NCBI GenBank assembly: GCA_021739805.1
Contig: JAIPBB010000159.1
Span: forward strand, 1 to 11,883
DNA length: 11,883 nt
Direction of reading: 5' to 3'
Origin: Saprospiraceae bacterium
GTDB lineage: Bacteria; Bacteroidota; Bacteroidia; Bacteroidales; JAIPBB01
The notes beneath the pieces are model-generated. The model saw only the letters and a list, made by a program, of their open reading frames with translations. It did not search any database and was not told the origin of the DNA. Below are positions 4,958 to 11,883 of the stretch, piece by piece. The position numbers were made by a program, and so were the translations under genes. Each line of letters starts with the position of its first letter. Within the stretch, counting starts at the first letter, position 1.

Positions 4958-7186
4958 TTATTCGTCAATATTAAATCTGACACCTAAATAGAATTTTCTT
5001 CCAACCAATGGTCCCCAAACCTGGGAAGCATCAAAATACTGACCGAACGGGTCATCCGCTGCTATTATTGGGTCATTTTGTGTGAAATCAGTTAGATTTT
5101 CTCCACCAAAATAAACATTCCATCGCCTGAAATATTTTGTGACCTGTGCGTTAAAAATTGTGTAGGCAGGAGAACTTTCTCCTCTTTGATATTTGACAGG
5201 ATTATTTTCAGTACCAGGCAAACGTGTGTCACCATTAAATTGTGCAGTAAAATCAAATTGCCATTTCTTCAAATTTGTGTAATATGAAACATTAAATAAA
5301 CCTTTATATTTATTTGTTAATGGTTTTCTGATTAAATCGTTATTAATAGTTGTTTTAACATCAGTATAACGATATGCTAAAACAACATCCAGTCTTTTTA
5401 TTGGCTCATATTTGAGTTCTATCTGGTAATTATTTGAGTACGATTTACCATCAAGATTATAGAAATAAATTTGTGAAACATCCTGATCCATATCAATTAC
5501 TACCTGGTTAATAAAATCAGTTCTATAAAAATCAGCATTAATAACTAATTCGCGTTTTTTAATTGGGATATACTTCGTAAAGTTAACACCATAATTTATA
5601 GCTTCTTCCATTTTAAGTTTTTCAAGGAAATTAAGATTTCTGGAACTTGCTAAAAGAAAACTATTCTCGGCGATAACATTTGCAGATCTGTATCCTTTTC
5701 CACCTGATAATCGAAGAATGTTATTCTCATTAAACTTATAACGGATGTGTAATCTGGGAGTAAAAAAAGTTCCATAAATATTATGGTGATCAGCACGAAT
5801 CCCGACTAATACGATTGGCAGTTTTTTATGCTCGAAAGTGTATTGGAAAAATGCACCGGGAACAATTTCTTCTCTTTTAAAAACACTGTCGTTAAGGCTT
5901 TCATCATAGTCGTCGTAAGCAAAACTGGCACCTGTAGAAAATTTGTGGTCAAGATTTTTTATGTATGATTGAAAAATCACATTTGAATAAGCACTTTTCT
6001 GGACACCATTATATCGGTTTTTCCCAAAAAGTGATTCCTGTGAGTGATAAGTAGCCGAAGTTTTTACAGCAATATTATTGTTGATATTATTTTTAAACTC
6101 ATAACCACCTTTTGCAAATCCTTGGTATCTCCTGGTTTTGATATGTATTCCATAGAAATTATTAGAAATTTGCTTTTTTGTTTCATCAAACAAATTTTGT
6201 CCACCGCTTCGTTCTTCATCAATAACGTGAAATCCAAATTGAAACATTCCTTGTCCTCCCGGCTTAAAATATTTCCATTTGTTCATGATATTATATTGAT
6301 TTATTAGTGGTTGGTCGATGAACATATCTCCATTTGCATCATTTTTTTTATTAGAATTTTCAGCATGAAGAAATAATATTGTGCTTAATCTCTCATTTAT
6401 ATTAACTCTGGTATTTGCATTTCCCTCAATTTTGCCTTTATCGTTAATCAAAGCATTCAAATACAATTTATCGCCTTTATCAGGTAATTTATGATTCACA
6501 TTAATTTGCCCTGTGATAGATGAAAATCCATCCAAAACTGATGATGTTCCTTTTGAAATCTGAATTGATTCCATCCATGAACCCGGAATATACCCAAGAC
6601 TATAGCTTGTTGCCAAACCGTAAAGATTTGGAATATTCTCAGTCATCATCTGACTGTAAACCCCGGCAAGTCCAAGCAATTGAATTTGTTTTGCTCCTGA
6701 AACGGCGTCGCTAAACGAAACATCAACCGAAGCATTTGTTTCGAAACTTTCACCAAGATTACAGCAAGCTGCTTTTCCAAGTTCATGACCGGTAATATTA
6801 TAATTGTATATGGCATCAACTCTGGAGATATAACCACCTGGCAACCTGTTTGTGATTACAACTTCTTTCAATGTATTATTTATTGAAAGAATAATTTCCA
6901 TATCCTTTTGACCTTCTGCGACTAAAACTGTATCGTTTTTATATCCAACGAAACTTACAACAAGTTTAGGATTTTCCTTAATTGTTTTTAAAATGAATTC
7001 ACCTTTGGAATTACTTACTGCTCCGCTTGTTGTTCCTGCCCAATAAAGATTTACTCCGGGCAATGTTTGCTTTTTTGCATTTTCGCCTAGCTCGTAAACA
7101 ACTCCTTTAATTGTTTGTGATATTAACTCTTTTGCTGCTGCTAATTGCATCAGCAAGATGAGTATTATTAAATATTTTGTTTTCAT
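4958..7186 (-). CDS. TonB-dependent outer-membrane receptor, probable metal/chelate uptake
   Basis: The 742-residue protein has a signal peptide (residues 1 to about 24, ending AKELISQ). A carboxypeptidase-regulatory-like beta-sandwich follows at about 26-100 (IKGVVYELG, LPGVNLYWAGT, SNSKGEFILKTI, LVVSFVGYKNDTV), as in Bacteroidota SusC-type receptors. A TonB-box-like LKEVVIT lies at 106-112. The plug at about 115-230 includes QIQLLGLAGVYSQMMTENIP and SIQISKGTSSVLDGFSSITG. The remainder is the 22-strand barrel, ending in GPLVGRKFYLGVRFNIDE. TonB energises import of ligands that cannot pass porins. The plug region carries AACCNLGESF, with an adjacent Cys pair at 141-142. I associate this with receptors found beside HMA and HYC_CC_PP genes, as here, so copper or another soft metal is the likely cargo; that is inferred from context. 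It sits 64 bases after the upstream gene. Confidence 0.93.
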   Translation of the reverse strand: MKTKYLIILILLMQLAAAKELISQTIKGVVYELGENAKKQTLPGVNLYWAGTTSGAVSNSKGEFILKTIKENPKLVVSFVGYKNDTVLVAEGQKDMEIILSINNTLKEVVITNRLPGGYISRVDAIYNYNITGHELGKAACCNLGESFETNASVDVSFSDAVSGAKQIQLLGLAGVYSQMMTENIPNLYGLATSYSLGYIPGSWMESIQISKGTSSVLDGFSSITGQINVNHKLPDKGDKLYLNALINDKGKIEGNANTRVNINERLSTILFLHAENSNKKNDANGDMFIDQPLINQYNIMNKWKYFKPGGQGMFQFGFHVIDEERSGGQNLFDETKKQISNNFYGIHIKTRRYQGFAKGGYEFKNNINNNIAVKTSATYHSQESLFGKNRYNGVQKSAYSNVIFQSYIKNLDHKFSTGASFAYDDYDESLNDSVFKREEIVPGAFFQYTFEHKKLPIVLVGIRADHHNIYGTFFTPRLHIRYKFNENNILRLSGGKGYRSANVIAENSFLLASSRNLNFLEKLKMEEAINYGVNFTKYIPIKKRELVINADFYRTDFINQVVIDMDQDVSQIYFYNLDGKSYSNNYQIELKYEPIKRLDVVLAYRYTDVKTTINNDLIRKPLTNKYKGLFNVSYYTNLKKWQFDFTAQFNGDTRLPGTENNPVKYQRGESSPAYTIFNAQVTKYFRRWNVYFGGENLTDFTQNDPIIAADDPFGQYFDASQVWGPLVGRKFYLGVRFNIDE

Positions 7187-7250
7187 GATTAACTGTTTTA
7201 ATTTTAATTAAAAAATAGCGATAGCCACAGCCATTGCCTAATTTTGATTA

Positions 7251-7739
7251 TTAAAACAGTCTGTAAGGAATTTTTATGTTTTGGATGAAATATATTAGTT
7301 CTTTGCCAAAGAGCAAAGGAGGGGATTCTTTATTAATTATCTCATTTGATAGTTCTTCTGTTTCAGTAGAAGTAAATATGCTTGTTAATACGAAAATATC
7401 TAAAGCAGTGATTTCAAACTGTTGAACAGATTTTTCAACTTTATTTAAGATTTCAATCTTATGAAAGGTTTTTGTAATGTCACAACATTCTTGCTCTTCG
7501 TAACTTTCATCACAATTAGATGTAAATTTTTTTTCACAGCAGCTACTAGAGTGATGATGCTTTTCTTCATGGTGTTTTTCGCTATGATCACATGAAGTGT
7601 TATTGATAAAAAATGAAGTGGAAGTAGTTTTATTTATTTTACAATGATGATGGTAAATATTAAAGCCAGTACTTGTAATAAATACAACCATAGCAACAAT
7701 TACTGTCATTATATGTTTAATTCTTTGTACTACTTTCAT
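7251..7739 (-). CDS. HYC_CC_PP family Cys/His-rich protein, probable metal handling
   Basis: Start chosen at 7739 (162 residues); a longer open frame to 7871 lacks a plausible signal, while this ATG leads into MKVVQRIKHIMTVIVAMVVF. Membrane segment or signal is at about 10-27 (TVIVAMVVFITSTGF). The family's three landmarks are visible: an H-rich H30-H31-H32-C33 in place of HYC, Cys pairs C67-C68 and C85-C86, and SPP (139-141) before a short C-terminal hydrophobic stretch. The stretch between is loaded with likely metal ligands: C50, H52, H56, H57, H61-H63, C67, C68, C76. The protein is not characterised biochemically that I know of; a periplasmic soft-metal or redox-related role is inferred from its composition and from the receptor and HMA genes downstream. 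It heads the three-gene unit. MTVIVAM at 7709 is an alternative start. Confidence 0.8.
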   Translation of the reverse strand: MKVVQRIKHIMTVIVAMVVFITSTGFNIYHHHCKINKTTSTSFFINNTSCDHSEKHHEEKHHHSSSCCEKKFTSNCDESYEEQECCDITKTFHKIEILNKVEKSVQQFEITALDIFVLTSIFTSTETEELSNEIINKESPPLLFGKELIYFIQNIKIPYRLF

Positions 7740-7979
7740 AATTAACTGCAAAACTACACCATTATTTAAAAGAAAAAAGTTAATTATTGTTAATTCTACA
7801 TGTGTTAGGTGATTATTATGCTGAATGTCAAAGTTCTGGAATATATCCAAGCTGATTAGGCTTTTACTCACACTATTGGAGTATAAATTCTAAACCTAAA
7901 GATTAAATATTTATTGCCATTCTTTTATTTCCAAACAAGAAAAGTGATATAAATCAACTTTTGGTTAGCTATATTTTAC

Positions 7980-7987
7980 TAAATTTG
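7980..7987 (+). promoter_or_regulatory. Bacteroidota-type -7 promoter element upstream of the crotonase gene
   Basis: TAAATTTG matches the TAnnTTTG -7 consensus exactly. A TTTG that could serve as the -33 element lies at 7960-7963, but the 16-base spacing is shorter than usual, so the -33 assignment is weak. Transcription would begin near 7993 and leave a leader of about 28 bases before the ATG at 8021. Confidence 0.5.
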
Positions 7988-8020
7988 GGGTTCTTTAGTT
8001 TTATCAAATAAAATCAAAAT

Positions 8021-8797
8021 ATGAATTACGAAATATTAAAAGTTGATATTGATGCCGGTATTGCATTAGTAACTGTTTCTCGACCAGCAGCAATGAATGC
8101 ATTAAACACTCAATTCTTCATGGAAATGGATGCTGTTATTGCAGAAATTAACTCAAATCCTGAAGTTAAAGTTATGGTTGTAACAGGTGAAGGAAAAGCC
8201 TTTGTTGCCGGAGCAGATATAGCCGAAATGGTAAATATGAATCAGGAAGAAGGAAGCAATTTCTCCAGGATTGGTCAAAACACTTTTGCCAGCCTTGAGA
8301 AAATGGAAATACCTGTTATTGCTGCAATTAATGGATTTGCTCTTGGTGGTGGATTAGAATTTGCAATGGGTTGCGATTTTAGAATTGCCAGTTCAAAAGC
8401 AAAATTCGGACAACCCGAAGTTAATCTTGGATTGATTCCCGGATATGCAGCAACGCAACGTTTGCCACGATTAGTCGGCTTAGCTGATGCATTATTTCTA
8501 CTAACAACTGCAGAAATGATTGGAGCAGAAGATGCACTTAGAATCGGACTTGTTCAAAAAGTTGTTGAACCGGAAGAATTGATGGAAACTGTAATGAAAA
8601 TTGCAAAAACCATTACTTTCAAAGGACCAAATGCAGTTAAGAAAGTAAAAGCTGTAACTCGTGCCGGAATGTTAACCGATTTCAAATCCGGTTGTGAACT
8701 TGAAGCTGATGAGTTTGGCTCATTATTCGGAAAAGGAAACGAAGGCGAAACAGGGATGAAAGCGTTTTTGGCGAAAGAGCGTCCTAATTGGAAATAA
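8021..8797 (+). CDS. Enoyl-CoA hydratase / crotonase (3-hydroxyacyl-CoA dehydratase)
   Basis: The 258-residue protein is a standard-length crotonase that adds water reversibly to trans-2-enoyl-CoA, such as crotonyl-CoA, giving 3-hydroxyacyl-CoA. The oxyanion-hole segments are AGADIAEM (63-70) and NGFALGGGLEFAMG (104-117). Both catalytic glutamates are present: E113 in GGGLEFAM and E133 in FGQPEVNLG, matching Glu144 and Glu164 of rat mitochondrial enoyl-CoA hydratase. The family phrase LIPGYAATQRLPRLVG follows, with YAA where GFGG or GAGG is usual; the C-terminal lid ends MKAFLAKERPNWK. It has its own promoter-like element. The same-strand dehydrogenase begins 192 bases downstream, after an intergenic repeat. 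Short-chain (C4) substrates are likely from context, but the chain-length range cannot be read from sequence. Confidence 0.95.
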   Translation: MNYEILKVDIDAGIALVTVSRPAAMNALNTQFFMEMDAVIAEINSNPEVKVMVVTGEGKAFVAGADIAEMVNMNQEEGSNFSRIGQNTFASLEKMEIPVIAAINGFALGGGLEFAMGCDFRIASSKAKFGQPEVNLGLIPGYAATQRLPRLVGLADALFLLTTAEMIGAEDALRIGLVQKVVEPEELMETVMKIAKTITFKGPNAVKKVKAVTRAGMLTDFKSGCELEADEFGSLFGKGNEGETGMKAFLAKERPNWK

Positions 8798-8810
8798 TAA
8801 TTATTTAATC

Positions 8811-8938
8811 GATGATGCTTCGACTCCCTGCCTGTCCGCAGACACGTAGCTCAGCGTATCATTGAATATATAGCAAACAAAATTCTAATTGACTTGAAAG
8901 GGTCATTGAGCGGAGCCGAAATGAGCCGAACATTATCT
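8811..8938. repeat. Degenerate palindromic intergenic repeat (MITE/REP-like)
   Basis: TTCGACTCC (8819-8827) and GGAGCCGAA (8912-8920) form outer inverted arms differing at one wobble position. Inside, CTGCCTGTC (8828-8836) pairs with GACACGTAG (8841-8849) around a CGCA loop with one mismatch and one G-T wobble. GAGCGGAGCCGAA and a second GAGCCGAA (8922-8930) repeat in tandem. The words CTTCGACTCC, CTCAGCG and GGTCATTGAGCGGAG are of the kind found in dispersed intergenic repeats in Bacteroidota. The block is markedly more GC-rich than its flanks. It separates the crotonase from the dehydrogenase and could form a hairpin in a shared transcript. Confidence 0.6.
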
Positions 8939-8989
8939 CAGATAATAAAGTAAATGAAAATAATATATATAAACTTAACTTAATAAAAC

Positions 8990-10327
8990 ATGAATTACGC
9001 AGACAAATTTGAAAATGTAACCGTACTGGGTGCAGCCGGAAAAATGGGTAGTGGCATTCTTTTGCTTACTGCTTGTGAAATGGCTGACCTTAGCCTTAAT
9101 CCGGAAAACAAAGGAAAGCAATTCGTCCTTAATGCTATGGATGTTTCTAATGCCGGATTAGCGGGATTATTGCAGTATCTTAAAGTTCAGGTTACGAAAA
9201 TTGCTGAGAAGAAAACTGTTGCTCTCAGAAAAATGTATGAAGACAGAGCAGACCTAATCGAAAATGGTCATATTATTGAACAATATATTTTTGACGTATT
9301 AAGCTTAGTTCGTCCAATAACACGTTTGGAGCCTGCTTATGAATCAACTCTTATTTTCGAAGCTATTAAAGAAGACCCTGCTTTAAAAGTGAAAATCTTT
9401 TCGCAGATAGACCAAAACAACAACAAATCACCCTGGTTTTTCACTAACACATCTTCAATTCCAATTGGAAAACTTGATAAAGATGCAAATCTTGGTGGAA
9501 GAGTACTTGGTGTTCATTTTTACAATCCACCGGCGGTTCAAAAGCTGGTTGAAGTTATTAAAGGTGAAGGCGCACTTCCCGAAGTTGAAGAATTTGCTTT
9601 AGCATATATCAAAAGCCTTAGAAAAATTGCTGTTCCTTCAAACGATTTTGCCGGATTTATTGGTAACGGTCATTTTATGCGGGATGCACTTTATGGTATA
9701 AATGAAGCCTTAAAACTTGCTGTTGATATGCCAATGGTTGAAGCCATTTATATTATGAATAAAATTAGCCAGGATTATTTGGTTCGACCGATGGGAATAT
9801 TTCAATTGATTGATTATGTCGGAGTTGATGTTTGTTCTTATATTATGAGTGTTATGAATCCTTATCTTGCTGATGAAGACCTTCACAGTCCTGTTCTTGA
9901 TAAAATGATTGAATTGGGAGTTTATGGCGGACAATATTCTTCAGGTGCTCAAAAAGATGGTTTCCTAAAATATGAAAAAGGACGTCCGGTTGCAATTTAT
10001 GATATGGACAAAAAAGAATATGCTCCAACAGCCGATTTTGCTGCAAAATGCGATGCACTTCTTGGAGACTTACCAAAATCGTATGTTCCATGGAAAGCAG
10101 CTAATTTCAACAGAGCTAAAAATGAAATTCTGGCAAATTATTTTGCTGAGCTAAACACCATGGAAACTATGGGTGCTCAACTTGCAAAAGCATACAACAA
10201 ACGTTCAAACGAAATTGGAAAAAAACTTGTTGCCGACAAAGTTGCAAATAACGATGACGATGTTAACACAGTGATGCTTACAGGCTTCTTTCATGCTTAT
10301 GGTCCAATAAACGAATATTTAAAATAG
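8990..10327 (+). CDS. 3-hydroxyacyl-CoA dehydrogenase family protein (atypical, long)
   Basis: The 445-residue protein should oxidise 3-hydroxyacyl-CoA to 3-ketoacyl-CoA with NAD(P), or the reverse. The nucleotide-binding fold opens VTVLGAAGKMGSGI (residues 11-23), where the glycine motif reads GxxGxxG instead of the usual GxGxxG; the acidic residue for the ribose may be D51. Catalytic residues seen in the family are all present: S155/S156 in FTNTSSIP, H176 in GVHFYNPPAVQKLVEV with E188, and N226 in GFIGNGHF. The C-terminal 3HCDH domain covers about 222-350. A further 95 residues to the end have no family assignment I can make; they are charged and helical, ending VMLTGFFHAYGPINEYLK. Classical short-chain enzymes are about 280-310 residues, so this is a distinct long form. 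The thiolase follows 12 bases later. Confidence 0.88.
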   Translation: MNYADKFENVTVLGAAGKMGSGILLLTACEMADLSLNPENKGKQFVLNAMDVSNAGLAGLLQYLKVQVTKIAEKKTVALRKMYEDRADLIENGHIIEQYIFDVLSLVRPITRLEPAYESTLIFEAIKEDPALKVKIFSQIDQNNNKSPWFFTNTSSIPIGKLDKDANLGGRVLGVHFYNPPAVQKLVEVIKGEGALPEVEEFALAYIKSLRKIAVPSNDFAGFIGNGHFMRDALYGINEALKLAVDMPMVEAIYIMNKISQDYLVRPMGIFQLIDYVGVDVCSYIMSVMNPYLADEDLHSPVLDKMIELGVYGGQYSSGAQKDGFLKYEKGRPVAIYDMDKKEYAPTADFAAKCDALLGDLPKSYVPWKAANFNRAKNEILANYFAELNTMETMGAQLAKAYNKRSNEIGKKLVADKVANNDDDVNTVMLTGFFHAYGPINEYLK

Positions 10328-10331
10328 GAGG
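10326..10331 (+). promoter_or_regulatory. Perfect Shine-Dalgarno overlapping the upstream stop codon
   Basis: AGGAGG begins inside the TAG stop of the dehydrogenase gene and is spaced 8 bases from the thiolase ATG at 10340. The other starts in the window show only AT-rich leaders or at most weak purine stretches, so a full SD here stands out. It fixes the thiolase start and suggests translational coupling between the two genes. Confidence 0.85.
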
Positions 10332-10339
10332 AAATTCAA

Positions 10340-11581
10340 ATGAAAAATCTAAGAAAAAAAGTATATATGGTAGCCGGTTATAACACTATTTCATTAGGAA
10401 CCGGAAGAAAAGAATTTAATCCTAAGAAAGCCCGTCCGGGACTTGAACATTATATTAAAGAAGCCGGACAAGGAACACTTAAACAAATTGGTGGCGGTAA
10501 AAACGTTGACGAAGGTGTTATTGGAAATTTTATGGCTGCTCGTTTTAACAATCAGGCAAATATGCCCGGTTTTATTCCTTATATTGATAAAGATCTTGAA
10601 TGGAAACCTGCAACATCTTGCGAAGGTGCTTGTGGCTCAGGTGCTTTAGCTCTTATGAGTGGAATTAAATCTGTTTTATCAGATACTGCTGATGTTGTCT
10701 TGACTGTTGGAGTTGAAGTCCAAAATACTATGAAAGCAATTTATGGTGCTGATGTTCTTGCCGGAGCAGGCTGGTATCAAAAACGAAAAGAAGGACATGC
10801 ATATTTTTTCCCCGGAAAATTTAGCGATAGGGCAGGAGCATGTTACGAAAAATATGGTTATGATAAAATGAGAGCAGGAATGGCTCGTTGGTATAAAAAT
10901 GCTATTGAAAATGCACGACTTTGCCCAACTGCACAGGAACATCATAATACTGACCCCGACCCATTGACAACAGGAATGAGCAAACCTAATCCAAGAGCTT
11001 TTACTGACCATTTGAATTTCTTCGATTGTTCTAAGGTTTCTGATGGAGCTTCTTCAATTGCAATAGTATCTGAAGAAGGTCTTGAAAAAATTGGAATGAA
11101 AAAATCCGATGCTGTTGAAATAGTAGGATGGGCACAGGTTGAAAGAAATATCACTGAAGATCCTGAAGATTTAACAGTAATGGAAACAACCAAAAGAGCA
11201 GCCAGACAAGCAATGGCAAATGCAGGAATCACAATTGACGACTTAGGAACTGTTGAAACACACGATTGTTTCACTGTTGCCGGAGTTCTTGCAACCGAAG
11301 CTATTGGATTTGCAGAAAAAGGCAAAGGAGCTGATTTTGTAGCAGCCGGACATACTGACCGTGGCGGAAAAATTCCATTTAACACAACAGGTGGTTTGGT
11401 TGGTTGGGGACATCCAACGGGAGCAACAGGAGTTCATCAGGCAGTTACAATCTGGGAACAATTAACCGGAAAAGCAGGAGATGCACAAATTGAAATTTCT
11501 CCCGAAAAACCTTATGGAATGACAATCAATATGGGTGGCGATGATGTTACAGTTATTGCGATTGTTTTTAAGAGAGGATAA
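10340..11581 (+). CDS. Thiolase (acetyl-CoA C-acyltransferase), SCP2-thiolase type
   Basis: The 413-residue protein is a thiolase that should cleave 3-ketoacyl-CoA with CoA or condense two acetyl-CoA. The nucleophile is C98 in SCEGACGSGALAL (93-105). The downstream signature ETHDCF (306-311) with its HDCF word, and GGLVGWGHPTGATG (351-364) with catalytic H358, are the layout of SCP2/SCPx-type thiolases. Classical biosynthetic thiolases instead carry NEAFA and a C-terminal CxG motif. Here the end reads MTINMGGDDVTVIAIVFKRG with no CxG cysteine, which fits that subtype. It is coupled to the dehydrogenase by an SD overlapping the stop. Together with the crotonase it completes the enoyl-CoA to acetyl-CoA steps; no acyl-CoA dehydrogenase is in view. 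Substrate length and direction cannot be told from sequence. Confidence 0.9.
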   Translation: MKNLRKKVYMVAGYNTISLGTGRKEFNPKKARPGLEHYIKEAGQGTLKQIGGGKNVDEGVIGNFMAARFNNQANMPGFIPYIDKDLEWKPATSCEGACGSGALALMSGIKSVLSDTADVVLTVGVEVQNTMKAIYGADVLAGAGWYQKRKEGHAYFFPGKFSDRAGACYEKYGYDKMRAGMARWYKNAIENARLCPTAQEHHNTDPDPLTTGMSKPNPRAFTDHLNFFDCSKVSDGASSIAIVSEEGLEKIGMKKSDAVEIVGWAQVERNITEDPEDLTVMETTKRAARQAMANAGITIDDLGTVETHDCFTVAGVLATEAIGFAEKGKGADFVAAGHTDRGGKIPFNTTGGLVGWGHPTGATGVHQAVTIWEQLTGKAGDAQIEISPEKPYGMTINMGGDDVTVIAIVFKRG

Positions 11582-11612
11582 TTTACTGTTCTAAATAACA
11601 TTTACTCAATAG

Positions 11613-11641
11613 CCCATCAGCTTCAGTTGGTGGGTTTTTTT
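11613..11641 (+). terminator. Rho-independent terminator after the thiolase gene
   Basis: CCCATCAGC (11613-11621) pairs with GTTGGTGGG (11626-11634) over nine positions including two G-U wobbles, with a TTCA loop. A run of seven T (11635-11641) follows at once. It ends the dehydrogenase-thiolase transcript 31 bases past the stop. Confidence 0.9.
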
Positions 11642-11883
11642 GTTTATGAAATACAGAACACGCATGACATAGAGTATCATGTCATTAGCTTGGCGAAGGG
11701 AAGCCGAAATATCGATATTCAAAATTTTGCAAATTATAACTTTTAAAAACCAACAAACAAAAAAAATAATTTCTTCAATATCGATTTTCGCTATAATTCC
11801 ACATAAACGCTTGCCAGTCGTGCTATTCCTTTAATGTTTTATGTAATTTATTTTAAAAAAACATTCGTATAAGTAGCCAAAAC
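11642..11883. other. Intergenic DNA with small palindromes, no supported gene
   Basis: No open frame with a believable start or family match is visible on either strand. Structures seen: ATGACAT (11664-11670) inverted as ATGTCAT (11679-11685); a repeat-like GGCGAAGGGAAGCCGAAAT (11692-11710) related in wording to the 8811-8938 element; a perfect 12-bp palindrome AATATCGATATT (11708-11719); and an inverted near-copy of that palindrome with its flank at 11777-11790. Position 11795 onward is less AT-biased (CATAAACGCTTGCCAGTCG) and may be the edge of another feature beyond the window. Confidence 0.6.

Noticed and set aside
7197..7250. Possible terminator or attenuator between the HYC_CC_PP and receptor genes
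   Set aside because: The GC-richer words there (ATAGCC, CAGCCAT) are direct, not inverted, and no stable stem or T-run follows on the minus strand.
7749..7756. Minus-strand TAGTTTTG, an exact match to the TAnnTTTG -7 element, before the HYC_CC_PP gene
   Set aside because: It would leave a leader of only a few bases before the chosen ATG at 7739 and has no -33 partner. It would become plausible only if the start were the later ATG at 7709.
10942..11385. Long minus-strand open frame inside the thiolase gene
   Set aside because: The thiolase on the plus strand has intact catalytic motifs over the same bases; the antisense frame shows no recognisable domain.
11642..11883. Minus-strand peptides such as HDWQAFMWNYSENRY near the right edge
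   Set aside because: Frames are interrupted by stops every few dozen codons and have no start or family support; treated as noncoding.

Overview
This AT-rich window most likely comes from the chromosome of a member of the Bacteroidota. Several features point there: a SusC-like TonB-dependent receptor with an N-terminal carboxypeptidase-regulatory-like domain, a HYC_CC_PP-type small protein, lipoproteins ending their signal in FASC/FSAC followed by KKEE, AT-rich leaders that mostly lack a Shine-Dalgarno sequence, and a TAnnTTTG-type -7 promoter element. Genus cannot be read from the sequence.

Left edge (1-202): the end of an insertion sequence carrying the first 29 codons of an IS3-type OrfA transposase on the minus strand, then a short 14-bp tandem repeat. 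Next are minus-strand genes: an ECF sigma factor starting at TTG (203-760), and upstream of it a two-gene unit encoding a lipoprotein (1826-2305) and an outer-membrane beta-barrel protein (922-1815). Diverging from that unit, on the plus strand, are a lipid-anchored serpin (2457-3680) and a tyrosine-rich outer-membrane barrel protein (3714-4439). A strong bidirectional hairpin terminator (4455-4491) closes this unit against the next, convergent one.

Middle (4509-7739, minus strand): a three-gene unit that looks like metal handling, probably copper or a similar soft metal. It reads HYC_CC_PP-type Cys/His-rich membrane or periplasmic protein, then TonB-dependent receptor, then periplasmic heavy-metal-associated (HMA) protein with an extra Cys-rich tail.

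Right part (8021-11581, plus strand): an acyl-CoA module of crotonase, an unusual long 3-hydroxyacyl-CoA dehydrogenase and an SCP2-type thiolase. Together they could interconvert acetyl-CoA, acetoacetyl-CoA, 3-hydroxyacyl-CoA and crotonyl/enoyl-CoA, in beta-oxidation or butyrate-type fermentation. The dehydrogenase and thiolase are coupled by a perfect AGGAGG that overlaps the upstream stop codon. A degenerate palindromic intergenic repeat sits between crotonase and dehydrogenase, and a related fragment follows the terminator after the thiolase. The last 240 bases hold small palindromes but no supported gene.

I see no tRNA, rRNA, CRISPR array or known defence system. The least ordinary items are the lipid-anchored serpin paired with a Tyr-rich barrel, the Cys/His-rich metal operon, and the atypical dehydrogenase/thiolase pair.
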